Assembly: GCA_900543705.1 (NCBI GenBank)
Contig: UQSL01000014.1
Span: 1 to 34,814 of the forward strand
Source: an uncultured Oscillospiraceae bacterium
Lineage (GTDB): Bacteria; Bacillota; Clostridia; Oscillospirales; Ruminococcaceae
Direction: 5' to 3'
DNA length: 34,814 bases
The notes beneath the pieces are model-generated. The model did not search any database and was not told the origin of the DNA. It worked only from the letters and a program-made list of their open reading frames with translations. Shown here one piece after another: positions 15,881-22,815 of this stretch. Numbering within the stretch: position 1 is the first letter of the stretch; each line of letters starts with the position of its first letter. Both the position numbers and the translations under genes were made by a program.

Positions 15881-16834
15881 ATGGCAGAGGTGAAAAGGAT
15901 TGCTACCAGAAAAAGTTATGGGGAAGCGCTGGTGGAAATCGGTGCGGTTGATAAAGACGTTGTAGTGCTTGATGCCGATCTCGGCGGCTCCACCATGACG
16001 GCGATGTTCAAGGAGCATTATCCTGACCGGTTCTTTGACTGTGGAATTGCGGAAGCGAATATGATCGGTGTGGCCGCAGGACTTGCTGCTTCGGGGAAAA
16101 AGCCATTTGCGAGCACGTTTGCCATGTTTGCCGCTGGCCGTGCCTTTGAGCAGATTCGAAACTCCGTCGGCTACCCGAAACTTCCGGTGAAAATCTGCGC
16201 GACTCACGCCGGTATTTCGGTCGGTGAGGACGGTGCTACCCATCAGTGCTGCGAGGATATGGCGCTGATGCGTGCGATTCCGGGCATGACGATTATCAAC
16301 CCGGCGGATGATGTGGAGGCAAAGGCAGCAATTAAGGCAATTGTAAATTTGGACGGCCCGGTCTATGTCCGCCTCGGCCGCCTGCCAGTCCCCGTATTCA
16401 ACGATGAAAAAACCTATCATTTTGAGCTTGGCAAAGGCATTACGATGCGCGACGGCGAGGATATCACGATTGTGGCTACCGGCCTGATGGTTTATGAAGC
16501 GCTTGGCGCTGCGGATTTGCTTGCAAAAGAGGGGATCCATTCCCGCGTGATCGACATCCACACCATCAAGCCGATTGATGAAGATCTGCTCGTCAAAGCG
16601 GCAAGAGAGACCGGCGTACTCGTTACTGTGGAGGAACACAGTGTGGTCGGCGGACTCGGTGAGGCGGTTTCCAGCGTACTGTGTGCGCAGTATCCTGCCA
16701 GGGTTGTCAAACTCGGCATTCAAGATGAGTACGGTATTTCCGGACCGGCACTCGAACTGCTTGACTACTATGGCTTGACCGCCCCGCATATTGCTGAGCA
16801 GGTCAAAAAGGCCTACTACGCGAAAATAAGATAG
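15881..16834 (+). CDS. Transketolase, C-terminal (pyrimidine-binding) subunit
   Basis: This 317-residue partner provides the pyrimidine-binding and C-terminal domains of transketolase. Signatures are DADLGGSTMTAMFKEHYPDR, FDCGIAEANMIGVAAGLAA, the FAMFAAGRAFEQIRN segment and THAGISVGEDGATHQCCEDM, followed by the transketolase C domain with VTVEEHSVVGGLG. It resembles DXP synthase in fold, but the split form and neighbour favour transketolase. An in-frame TTG at 15857 lies upstream, but the ATG at 15881 has GGAGGG at the right distance. The gene pair is closed by a strong terminator. Confidence 0.95.
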   Translation: MAEVKRIATRKSYGEALVEIGAVDKDVVVLDADLGGSTMTAMFKEHYPDRFFDCGIAEANMIGVAAGLAASGKKPFASTFAMFAAGRAFEQIRNSVGYPKLPVKICATHAGISVGEDGATHQCCEDMALMRAIPGMTIINPADDVEAKAAIKAIVNLDGPVYVRLGRLPVPVFNDEKTYHFELGKGITMRDGEDITIVATGLMVYEALGAADLLAKEGIHSRVIDIHTIKPIDEDLLVKAARETGVLVTVEEHSVVGGLGEAVSSVLCAQYPARVVKLGIQDEYGISGPALELLDYYGLTAPHIAEQVKKAYYAKIR

Positions 16835-16882
16835 ACCGCAAAGGCAGGGAAACGATAGTACCCTGCCTTTTTGTATGCGGTC
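16834..16882 (+). terminator. Terminator after the transketolase pair
   Basis: A 10-bp stem AAAGGCAGGG (16840-16849) with its complement at 16861-16870 runs straight into a T-rich stretch; flanking GACCGCA (16834-16840) can pair with TGCGGTC (16876-16882). Confidence 0.85.
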
Positions 16883-16921
16883 TTCGCTGGCTATTCAGGA
16901 GAGGCGGCAATTTTCTGCGGA

Positions 16922-16983
16922 TATAATAGCTCTTATTCACGCATAATGCAAACATGCACCGGAGATAAATAAAACAGGTGCAT
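16922..16983 (+). promoter_or_regulatory. Possible gdhA promoter and 5' leader hairpin
   Basis: A perfect TATAAT at 16922-16927 sits 83 bases before the glutamate dehydrogenase start, but no -35 element is visible at 17 bp, so an activator-dependent or other promoter is possible. Downstream, ATGCACC (16954-16960) and GGTGCAT (16977-16983) form a 7-bp hairpin in the predicted leader. The function of the hairpin is unknown. Confidence 0.4.
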
Positions 16984-17009
16984 TGTTAGAATGAGAGGAA
17001 AATGGGAAC

Positions 17010-18341
17010 ATGTCGTACATCAGTGAAGTGTTGGAAAGCCTTAAGAAGAAACACCCCGACCAGCCGGAGTTTTTGCAGGCGGTGCAAGAAGTTTTAACCT
17101 CCCTGGCGCCTGTGATTGAGGCGAATGAGGAAGAGTATCGCCAAAATGCCCTGCTCGAACGCCTGACACAGCCGGACCGTCAGATACTTTTTCGTGTCCC
17201 CTGGGTGGATGATTACGGACAGGTGCAGGTCAATACCGGCTACCGTATCCAGTTTAACAACGCTATCGGTCCTTACAAGGGCGGCCTGCGGTTTCGGGAC
17301 AATGTCGATTTGAGTATTATGAAATTCCTCGCGTTTGAGCAGGTGTTTAAAAACGCCCTCACCGGGCTGCCGATTGGCGGGGGCAAGGGTGGATCCGATT
17401 TTGACCCAAAGGGAAAATCCGATCGGGAAATTTTGGCCTTTTGCCAGAGTTTTATGACGGAGCTATACAAATATATCGGCGCGGATGAGGACGTTCCTGC
17501 CGGTGACATCGGCGTTGGTGCAAGGGAAATTGGGTACCTATATGGACAGTACAAGCGAATTCGCGGCATCCACACCGGGGTACTCACTGGGAAAGGTCTT
17601 ACCTACGGAGGAAGTTTGGTACGTAAGGAGGCAACTGGGTACGGCTTGCTTTACCTGACGGACGAGATGCTAAAGCATAATGGAATTTCCCTCGCCGGGA
17701 AACGAGTCTCCATCTCCGGTGCTGGAAACGTTGCGTTGTATGCCGCACAAAAGGCTATTGAGCTGGAGGCGAAGGTTGTGACCATGAGTGATTCCACCGG
17801 TTGGATTTACGAGGAGAACGGCATCGATTTTGAAGCCGTCCGTGAGCTCAAGGAGGTCCGACGCGGAAGATTGTCCGAATACGCCAAGGAACACCCTTTT
17901 GCCGTCTACCATGAAAGCGGCAGAGTGTGGAGTGTCCCTTGCGATATTGCACTGCCCTGTGCAACGCAAAATGAACTCGATGTGGAGGATGCAAAGCAGC
18001 TTGTCCAAAACGGCTGTATCGCAGTGGCGGAGGGCGCGAATATGCCTTCGACCCTGGAGGCAACTTCCTATCTGACCGGGCATGGGGTACTCTTTGCACC
18101 TGCGAAAGCCGCTAACGCCGGAGGTGTCGCCACCTCCGCTCTGGAAATGAGCCAGAACAGCGAGCGCGTTTCTTGGAGCTTTGATAAGGTAGATGAGGAA
18201 CTAAAGGATATCATGGTCTCCATCTTCCGCAAAATTGAAAAGGCGGCAAGGCGTTATGGTTTGGAAGGGGATTATATTGCTGGGGCTAATCTTGCAGGCT
18301 TTGAAAAGGTAGCGGAGGCAACTCTGGAGCAGGGGATTTAA
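17010..18341 (+). CDS. gdhA: NADP-type glutamate dehydrogenase
   Basis: GdhA reductively aminates 2-oxoglutarate to glutamate. The 443-residue length and helical N-terminus (SYISEVLESLKKKHPDQPEF) are those of the hexameric NADP-dependent clostridial/enterobacterial type. Substrate-binding and catalytic lysines are in GPYKGGLRF (K90) and IGGGKGGSDFDPKG (K126). The Rossmann domain begins at VSISGAGNVALYAAQ around residue 236. NAD versus NADP use cannot be proven from the sequence alone. A GAGAGGAAAATGGGA ribosome region precedes the ATG. It appears to be a single-gene unit after the transketolase terminator. Confidence 0.96.
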   Translation: MSYISEVLESLKKKHPDQPEFLQAVQEVLTSLAPVIEANEEEYRQNALLERLTQPDRQILFRVPWVDDYGQVQVNTGYRIQFNNAIGPYKGGLRFRDNVDLSIMKFLAFEQVFKNALTGLPIGGGKGGSDFDPKGKSDREILAFCQSFMTELYKYIGADEDVPAGDIGVGAREIGYLYGQYKRIRGIHTGVLTGKGLTYGGSLVRKEATGYGLLYLTDEMLKHNGISLAGKRVSISGAGNVALYAAQKAIELEAKVVTMSDSTGWIYEENGIDFEAVRELKEVRRGRLSEYAKEHPFAVYHESGRVWSVPCDIALPCATQNELDVEDAKQLVQNGCIAVAEGANMPSTLEATSYLTGHGVLFAPAKAANAGGVATSALEMSQNSERVSWSFDKVDEELKDIMVSIFRKIEKAARRYGLEGDYIAGANLAGFEKVAEATLEQGI

Positions 18342-18422
18342 ACGGTCTGTCCTGTGGAATACGGACAGCGGGCAGTGAGTATAAGTTAGTCAGTAGCATC
18401 CTGTGACAGGAGGGGTTTTGCC

Positions 18423-18590
18423 ATGCAGCAAGGGGACCAGCAGGAATATATTTTCAAACGCTATGCACTCAGCCTAAAAAATGCACAGAAAATTCGGGAA
18501 TATATGCGTGACAGCGGGTATAGTGCCTTGCAGGAGCAGCATATCCTGGACGCTGTGTCCGATTTGGTCGGCCGACCGGTAAAGGAGTGA
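18423..18590 (+). CDS. Unrecognised 55-residue small protein
   Basis: A short gene with an excellent ribosome site (AGGAGGGG at 18408-18415, seven bases before the ATG). It encodes 55 residues with no Cys, no signal peptide and no membrane segment; the middle (about 9-36) is predicted helical and charged, starting YIFKRYALSLKN and continuing AQKIREYM. It lies 81 bases after gdhA and ends 25 bases ahead of the ridA promoter, so it probably shares the gdhA transcript. A 13-bp dyad TCCTGTGACAGGA (18399-18411) overlaps the start of its ribosome site and may be an operator or translational control point. I do not recognise a family. Confidence rests on the ribosome site and context. Confidence 0.72.
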   Translation: MQQGDQQEYIFKRYALSLKNAQKIREYMRDSGYSALQEQHILDAVSDLVGRPVKE

Positions 18591-18615
18591 ATGTAAAAGA
18601 TAGCCGCAAATACGG

Positions 18616-18672
18616 TTGACGAGCTCTCAAAAAGCCGATATAATAAAGATAACCCGGTAGATTTTACCGGGT
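18616..18672 (+). promoter_or_regulatory. Consensus promoter and +1 stem-loop of ridA
   Basis: TTGACG (18616-18621), a 17-bp spacer and TATAAT (18639-18644) predict a start near 18651. Immediately there, ACCCGGTA (18652-18659) pairs with TACCGGGT (18665-18672) around a 5-nt loop, so the mRNA would begin with an 8-bp stem-loop, the kind that can stabilise a transcript 5' end. Confidence 0.85.
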
Positions 18673-18735
18673 GGACGTTTCCAAAACCATACAGCTTTCT
18701 GTATGAATTTATCAATGAGTAGGAGATGTATTTCC

Positions 18736-19116
18736 ATGTTAAAGGTAACCAATACTCCGAAAGCTCCGGCTGCAATCGGCCCGTATTCCCAGGCGATCAC
18801 CTGCGGCAACATGCTGTTCACTTCCGGCCAGATTCCCATTATCCCGGAAACAGGCGAAATCGCTCAGGGTGACATCACTGTACAGGCAGAGCAGGTTATG
18901 AAAAACCTGAATGCGGTCCTGGAAGCCTCTGGTACGGAGTTTAAAAATGTCGTAAAAACTACTTGTTTCCTCGCGGACATGGGTGATTTTGCGGCATTCA
19001 ACGCTGTGTATGAGAAATACTTCATCAGCAAACCGGCAAGATCCTGTGTTGCTGTCAAACAGCTTCCGAAAAATGTGCTCTGCGAAGTGGAGCTCATCGC
19101 GGTTGTCGGCGAATAA
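18736..19116 (+). CDS. ridA: RidA-family reactive enamine/imine deaminase
   Basis: RidA hydrolyses reactive 2-aminoacrylate and related enamines released by PLP enzymes such as threonine dehydratase, protecting cell metabolism. The 126-residue form beginning MLKVTNTPKAPAAIGPYSQ is typical. LFTSGQIPI, the QVMKNLNAVLEASG helix and PARSCVAVKQLP follow, with R102 corresponding to the conserved catalytic Arg, and CEVELIA ends the trimer-forming fold. An upstream in-frame ATG at 18703 would add residues unlike the family; AGGAGAT before 18736 supports the shorter form. It has its own strong promoter and a terminator, hence a single-gene unit. Confidence 0.96.
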   Translation: MLKVTNTPKAPAAIGPYSQAITCGNMLFTSGQIPIIPETGEIAQGDITVQAEQVMKNLNAVLEASGTEFKNVVKTTCFLADMGDFAAFNAVYEKYFISKPARSCVAVKQLPKNVLCEVELIAVVGE

Positions 19117-19132
19117 GCACATTACCCAACCG

Positions 19133-19163
19133 GCGCTGTCATCAGGGGTGACAGCGCTTTTTT
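19133..19163 (+). terminator. Terminator after ridA
   Basis: A perfect 9-bp stem GCGCTGTCA (19133-19141) / TGACAGCGC (19149-19157), 7-nt loop, followed by six T. Only 20 bases separate it from the next start codon, so the thioesterase depends on read-through or a promoter overlapping this site. Confidence 0.85.
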
Positions 19164-19183
19164 CGCGAAAGGAAGGATAACCC

Positions 19184-19684
19184 ATGCAACCGGAGTTTGT
19201 GCGGGAGGAAGGCCGCACCTATAAAACGGTCGCGGATTCCAGGACCGAGCAGGTACAGATTTTACTCAACGAGCACATGAACGGCTTTAAGCGTCTGTTC
19301 GGCGGAAAGCTGATGGAGTGGATCGACATCGTCGCGGCAGTGGTTGCCAGAAGGCATTCCAACTGCAATGTCACCACGGCATCCATCGATCGCCTGCACT
19401 TCCAGGCGTCGGCACATGTCAATGATACTGTGATTTTAATTGGGCGCATGACCTATGTCGGCAAGACCTCGATGGAGGTGCGCGTTGACACCTATATCGA
19501 GGATTTGACGGGACAGCGCAGGATGATAAACTGCGCGTATCTTGTCCTCGTCGCCCTTGATGAAAACGAGCGCCCGATCGAAGTTCCAGGTCTCATTCCT
19601 CAAACCGAGGAGGAGCGCGTCGAGTGGGAGGCGGGAAAACGCCGCCGGGCACTACGCAAACAGCGTGAGAAGGAACAGTTTTAA
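19184..19684 (+). CDS. Hotdog-fold acyl-CoA thioesterase
   Basis: The 166-residue protein belongs to the cytosolic acyl-CoA thioesterase group (YkhA/BACH-like hotdog fold), which hydrolyses acyl-CoA to free acid and CoA. The hotdog helix and following strand read MNGFKRLFGGKLMEWIDI, then CNVTTASIDRLHF, and VRVDTYIEDL leads into a positively charged C-terminal tail (KRRRALRKQREKE). Chain-length preference cannot be read. The ATG has GGAAGGA upstream. It lies directly behind the ridA terminator and faces the TetR gene. Confidence 0.92.
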   Translation: MQPEFVREEGRTYKTVADSRTEQVQILLNEHMNGFKRLFGGKLMEWIDIVAAVVARRHSNCNVTTASIDRLHFQASAHVNDTVILIGRMTYVGKTSMEVRVDTYIEDLTGQRRMINCAYLVLVALDENERPIEVPGLIPQTEEERVEWEAGKRRRALRKQREKEQF

Positions 19685-19690
19685 GTAGCA

Positions 19691-19728
19691 AAAGGCCGGG
19701 GTGAGAAACTCTTATCCCGGCCTTTTTG
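19691..19728. terminator. Bidirectional terminator between thioesterase and TetR gene
   Basis: A perfect 10-bp stem AAAGGCCGGG (19691-19700) / CCCGGCCTTT (19716-19725) with T-rich sequence on the plus side and four T in minus-strand reading. It lies between two convergent genes and probably serves both. Confidence 0.85.
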
Positions 19729-19743
19729 TATGTCTTTGGTGAA

Positions 19744-20331
19744 TCAATCCGACGATTTTTTTTGTAAAAAGCCCAACCCGTGTAGCATGATACTTTCTGC
19801 CATTGCGGCGACCTCCCCGGCGTCGGTGGCCATCCCCTCGGAAAGCCACTTTTGGAGCAGGCCTATGCAGCCCGCACTGACAAAGGCATAGAAAAAATCA
19901 ATCTGTTTTGGCGTAGCATCCGCAAAATAGCGGGAATAGGCCTGAATGCACTGTTCCCTGCCCAGATTGATGAGCTTTAAGGCAAACGCCTTGTCTCCAT
20001 AGTCGCTTAGGGTCACGGTGCAGATATCCGCATTATCCTTCAAGCATTTAAAAATCTCAGTTGTGATGGCGACGGGGGTGAGCCGGCCGGATTCTGTTTG
20101 CAACAGCGGGGCAAGCGCTGTCTTAAAATCTGCAAGCATCTCTTCCTCGATTTGCCGGAGCAAATCATAGATATCAGTGTAGTGCTTGTAGAAAGTACCG
20201 CGATTGATGCCCGCTGTCTCACACAGTTCCTTTATGGAAATGCTTTGAATCGGCTTTTTGCCAAGCAGTTCCATAAAGGCCTTACGGATGAGAATTTTGG
20301 TGACACGAGTGCGATGGTCGATTGGTTTCAT
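19744..20331 (-). CDS. TetR/AcrR-family transcriptional regulator
   Basis: The 195-residue protein has an N-terminal TetR helix-turn-helix domain (RVTKILIRKAFMELLGKK, then SIKELCETAGINRGTFYKHY as the HTH at about 32-51). The all-helical ligand-binding part resembles the TetR_C_7/DhaS-like group. Such repressors usually bind palindromes near their own and a divergent gene's promoter. Here the divergent neighbour is the NAD-dependent epimerase/dehydratase, and the 209-bp gap contains a promoter with a palindrome at its start point. The ligand is unknown. GGGAGG eight bases before the ATG supports this start. Confidence 0.92.
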   Translation of the reverse strand: MKPIDHRTRVTKILIRKAFMELLGKKPIQSISIKELCETAGINRGTFYKHYTDIYDLLRQIEEEMLADFKTALAPLLQTESGRLTPVAITTEIFKCLKDNADICTVTLSDYGDKAFALKLINLGREQCIQAYSRYFADATPKQIDFFYAFVSAGCIGLLQKWLSEGMATDAGEVAAMAESIMLHGLGFLQKKSSD

Positions 20332-20421
20332 TGTGATATCCTCCCAACAAAAAGGTATACACGCAGAGCCTTTGAAAATTCCGAAAACTTTTTATGACAG
20401 CAATGCGCTAATGAACAGATA

Positions 20422-20520
20422 CTGTTGATTGTGTTGATAATCCTCCAGTTTTATGTGGTCATGCTGGTTGATCAAATTCACTATCTAAACTATAATACAA
20501 TTGTAGACGATAATCAACAG
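20422..20520 (+). promoter_or_regulatory. Promoter and candidate TetR operator for the epimerase gene
   Basis: TTGATC (20468-20473), a 17-bp spacer and TATAAT (20491-20496) form a good sigma-A promoter. A perfect 10-bp palindrome TACAATTGTA (20496-20505) overlaps the -10 end and expected start point, a natural operator position for the divergent TetR regulator. Outside these, CTGTTGATT (20422-20430) and AATCAACAG (20512-20520) form a widely spaced inverted pair. Operator assignment is inference. Confidence 0.6.
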
Positions 20521-20549
20521 GATGTCGCTGATAAATTGAGGTGTTAAGA

Positions 20550-21542
20550 ATGAAACGACTCTTTATTATAACCGGAGCCGCGGGGCATCTGGGAAATACG
20601 ATTATCCGGATGCTGTTGCACCGAGGAGAAACGATACGAGGACTCATTTTGCCTCACGAGCAGGGAAGTGACGGTGAGAATATCCGCTACATCCGGGGGG
20701 ATGTACGGGATAAAGATAGCCTGCGCTCGCTGTTTGAACAGACTAGGGAGCGGGAGGTCTATGTCATTCACACGGCAGGGATTATCGACATCTCGGAGAA
20801 AGTTTCTCCGTTGATGTACGATGTCAACGTGAATGGTACAAAAAACGTTATCAGCCTGTGTGAGGAATATCAGGTCAAGCGTCTGCTGTATGTCAGCTCT
20901 GTCCACGCAATTCCAGAAAAAGATAAACTCGGTGTACTGACAGAAGTCCGCCATTTTTCTCCCGAATTGGTCGTTGGCGGATATGCGAAAACCAAGGCGG
21001 AAGCAACGCAGGCGGTACTCGACGCGGTGGAGCGGGGACTCGACGCCGTAGTGGTTCACCCTTCCGGTATTTTGGGGCCATATGATAATTCCGGAAACCA
21101 TCTGGTGCAGATGTTGCAGGATTATATCACCGGAAAGCTTCCCGCCTGTGTCAGAGGTGGATATGATTTTGTGGATGTGCGTGATGTGGCAGCCGGCTGT
21201 TTGCAGGCGGTACTGAGAGGAAAGCAGGGAGAATGCTATATCCTCTCGAACCGGCACTACGAAGTCAAAGACGTGCTGAAAATGGCAAAGGGTTTTTGCC
21301 ATGGCAGAAAGATTCTGGTGCTGCCGATGTGGATGGTGAAAGCCGCCGCACCGCTTCTGGCTGCCATCTCCAAGCACCGTAAAGAGCGCCCGCTGTATAC
21401 GAAATACTCCCTATACACGCTGCACAGCAACGACCGGTTTTCCCATGACAAGGCGACGCACGAGCTCGGGTATCGCCCAAGAGATTTGAAACAGACGATC
21501 AGGGATACGGTACTGTGGCTGAAAGGCAAGCATGTGGCTTGA
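20550..21542 (+). CDS. NAD-dependent epimerase/dehydratase (extended SDR)
   Basis: A 330-residue extended short-chain dehydrogenase. The Rossmann glycine motif TGAAGHLG is at 8-15, GDVRD marks the cofactor region, and the catalytic set is SS at 116-117 and Y145/K149 in GGYAKTKAEA. The VVVHPSGILGPYDNSGNH segment is typical of the group that includes dihydroflavonol reductase-like and hydroxysteroid-type enzymes; the substrate is not predictable. The ATG at 20550 is preferred over a GTG nine bases earlier because GAGGTG lies at proper distance from the ATG. It is divergent from the TetR gene, which probably controls it. Confidence 0.92.
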   Translation: MKRLFIITGAAGHLGNTIIRMLLHRGETIRGLILPHEQGSDGENIRYIRGDVRDKDSLRSLFEQTREREVYVIHTAGIIDISEKVSPLMYDVNVNGTKNVISLCEEYQVKRLLYVSSVHAIPEKDKLGVLTEVRHFSPELVVGGYAKTKAEATQAVLDAVERGLDAVVVHPSGILGPYDNSGNHLVQMLQDYITGKLPACVRGGYDFVDVRDVAAGCLQAVLRGKQGECYILSNRHYEVKDVLKMAKGFCHGRKILVLPMWMVKAAAPLLAAISKHRKERPLYTKYSLYTLHSNDRFSHDKATHELGYRPRDLKQTIRDTVLWLKGKHVA

Positions 21543-21588
21543 GTCGGGACTTTATAGGTAACAGCGAATGAAATGGCTCATCGGTCGA

Positions 21589-21625
21589 GAAAGCCCGTAC
21601 AAACAAGGGGTTTGTGCGGGCTTTC
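21589..21625 (+). repeat. 16-bp hairpin after the epimerase gene
   Basis: Arms 21589-21604 and 21610-21625 pair over 16 bp (one G.U) with a 5-nt loop. No T tract follows on either strand, so it is more likely an mRNA 3'-end barrier or structural element than an intrinsic terminator. Confidence 0.6.
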
Positions 21626-21758
21626 GTCCCTGAATGTAGTGTTGGAGCGGATAAGCAGCCGGATTCCTTCATACGGTGTATCCATGAAATTATTCTGGGG
21701 ATCCGGTTTATAGTTTTCCCTTGGATTGCGAACAGAATATCAAGAAAATTAGCAAAAC

Positions 21759-21811
21759 AAGTTTCCGTCTTCTGGTGTTAATTACCAGGAGACGGAAACT
21801 TTTTTATTTTG
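21759..21811 (+). terminator. Strong terminator 27 bases before the acyl-CoA ligase start
   Basis: Arms 21759-21776 and 21784-21801 form 18 pairs (one G.U) around a 7-nt loop, followed by TTTTTATTTT. Upstream, CCGGAT (21659-21664) can pair with ATCCGG (21701-21706), enclosing TTCAT/ATGAA. It may simply end the epimerase transcript, or be the expression platform of a leader control element for the ligase gene. Confidence 0.85.
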
Positions 21812-21837
21812 CAGAAAATGTCAGGGAGGAAAGGAAC

Positions 21838-22761
21838 ATGAAAAAATTGTGGGAGATTACGGTGGGAAACCTGCTCACTCAGGTAGCACAGCGTTTTCCC
21901 GACGCGGTGATGAAGGCCATCCTGGAAGAACACTGCACCGCCGTCCACGGTATGCCGACCATGTTTATCGCCATGCTCGAGCATCCCGATTTCAAACAAT
22001 TTGATTTCAGTACCCTGCGTACCGGTATCATGGCGGGTTCGCCTTGTCCGGTGAAGGTCATGCAGCAGGTCATCGACGAGATGAATATGCAGGAAATTAC
22101 CATCTCCTACGGACAGACGGAGGGCTCCCCGGTCTGCACCCAGACGACGACCGACGACTCGGTGGAGTTGCGGGTCAATACCGTAGGGCGGGTGCTCCCC
22201 TTTATCGAGGCGAAAATCGTCGACCCGGAAACGGGTGAGGAAGTGCCTCATGGCGTGCAGGGGGAATTCTGCGCACGCGGCTACAATGTTATGAAGGGCT
22301 ATTATAAGATGGAAGAAGCAACCAAGCAGGCAATCGACGAGGATGGCTGGCTTCACACAGGAGACCTTGCAACTGAGGATGAAAAAGGGTATTATAAGAT
22401 TACGGGCCGCATCAAGGATATGATTATCCGCGGCGGGGAAAATATCTACCCGAAAGAAATCGTGGAATTTTTGTATACATACCCCGCAGTCTCCGACGTT
22501 CAGGTCATCGGTGTGCCGAGCGATCAGTACGGAGAGGAAATCATGGCCTGTATCGTCTTAAAAGAGGGAGAGAGCATGACCGAGCAGGAGGTAAAAGACC
22601 TGGTCAAAGCCAATATGGCGCGGCATAAGGTGCCGAGTTATGTGGCGTTCATGGATACTTTCCCGATGACGGCGAGCGGAAAGATTCAGAAATTTAAGCT
22701 GCTCGAATGGGCGGTGGAATACCTGAATCTCCAAGATGCGGCTTCAATAGAAACGGCTTAA
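21838..22761 (+). pseudogene. Acyl-CoA ligase with large in-frame internal deletion
   Basis: The reading frame is intact (307 residues) but the normal ~550-residue AMP-forming acyl-CoA ligase is not complete. Residues 1-22 (KKLWEITVGNLLTQVAQRF) match the usual N-terminus, and from about residue 23 (VMKAILEEHCTAVHGMPTMF) the sequence matches what is normally about 200 residues further on. The P-loop-like phosphate-binding motif (TSGTTG-type) is therefore gone. Still present are SYGQTEGSP (90-98), GWLHTGDLA with D176, GRIKDMIIRGGENIYPKEI (190-208) and SGKIQKFK with Lys282. Adenylation without the first motif is doubtful. A good GGGAGGAAAGG ribosome site remains. Called a pseudogene because of the deletion; a residual function is possible. 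Confidence 0.82.
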
Positions 22762-22815
22762 GCGCACAGATTGCAACGTGCGCGCGGCCGCTGCTAACAG
22801 GAGCGTGCACGAACT

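Noticed and set aside
21589..21625. Hairpin after the epimerase as an intrinsic terminator
   Set aside because: There is no T tract on either side; listed only as an inverted repeat.
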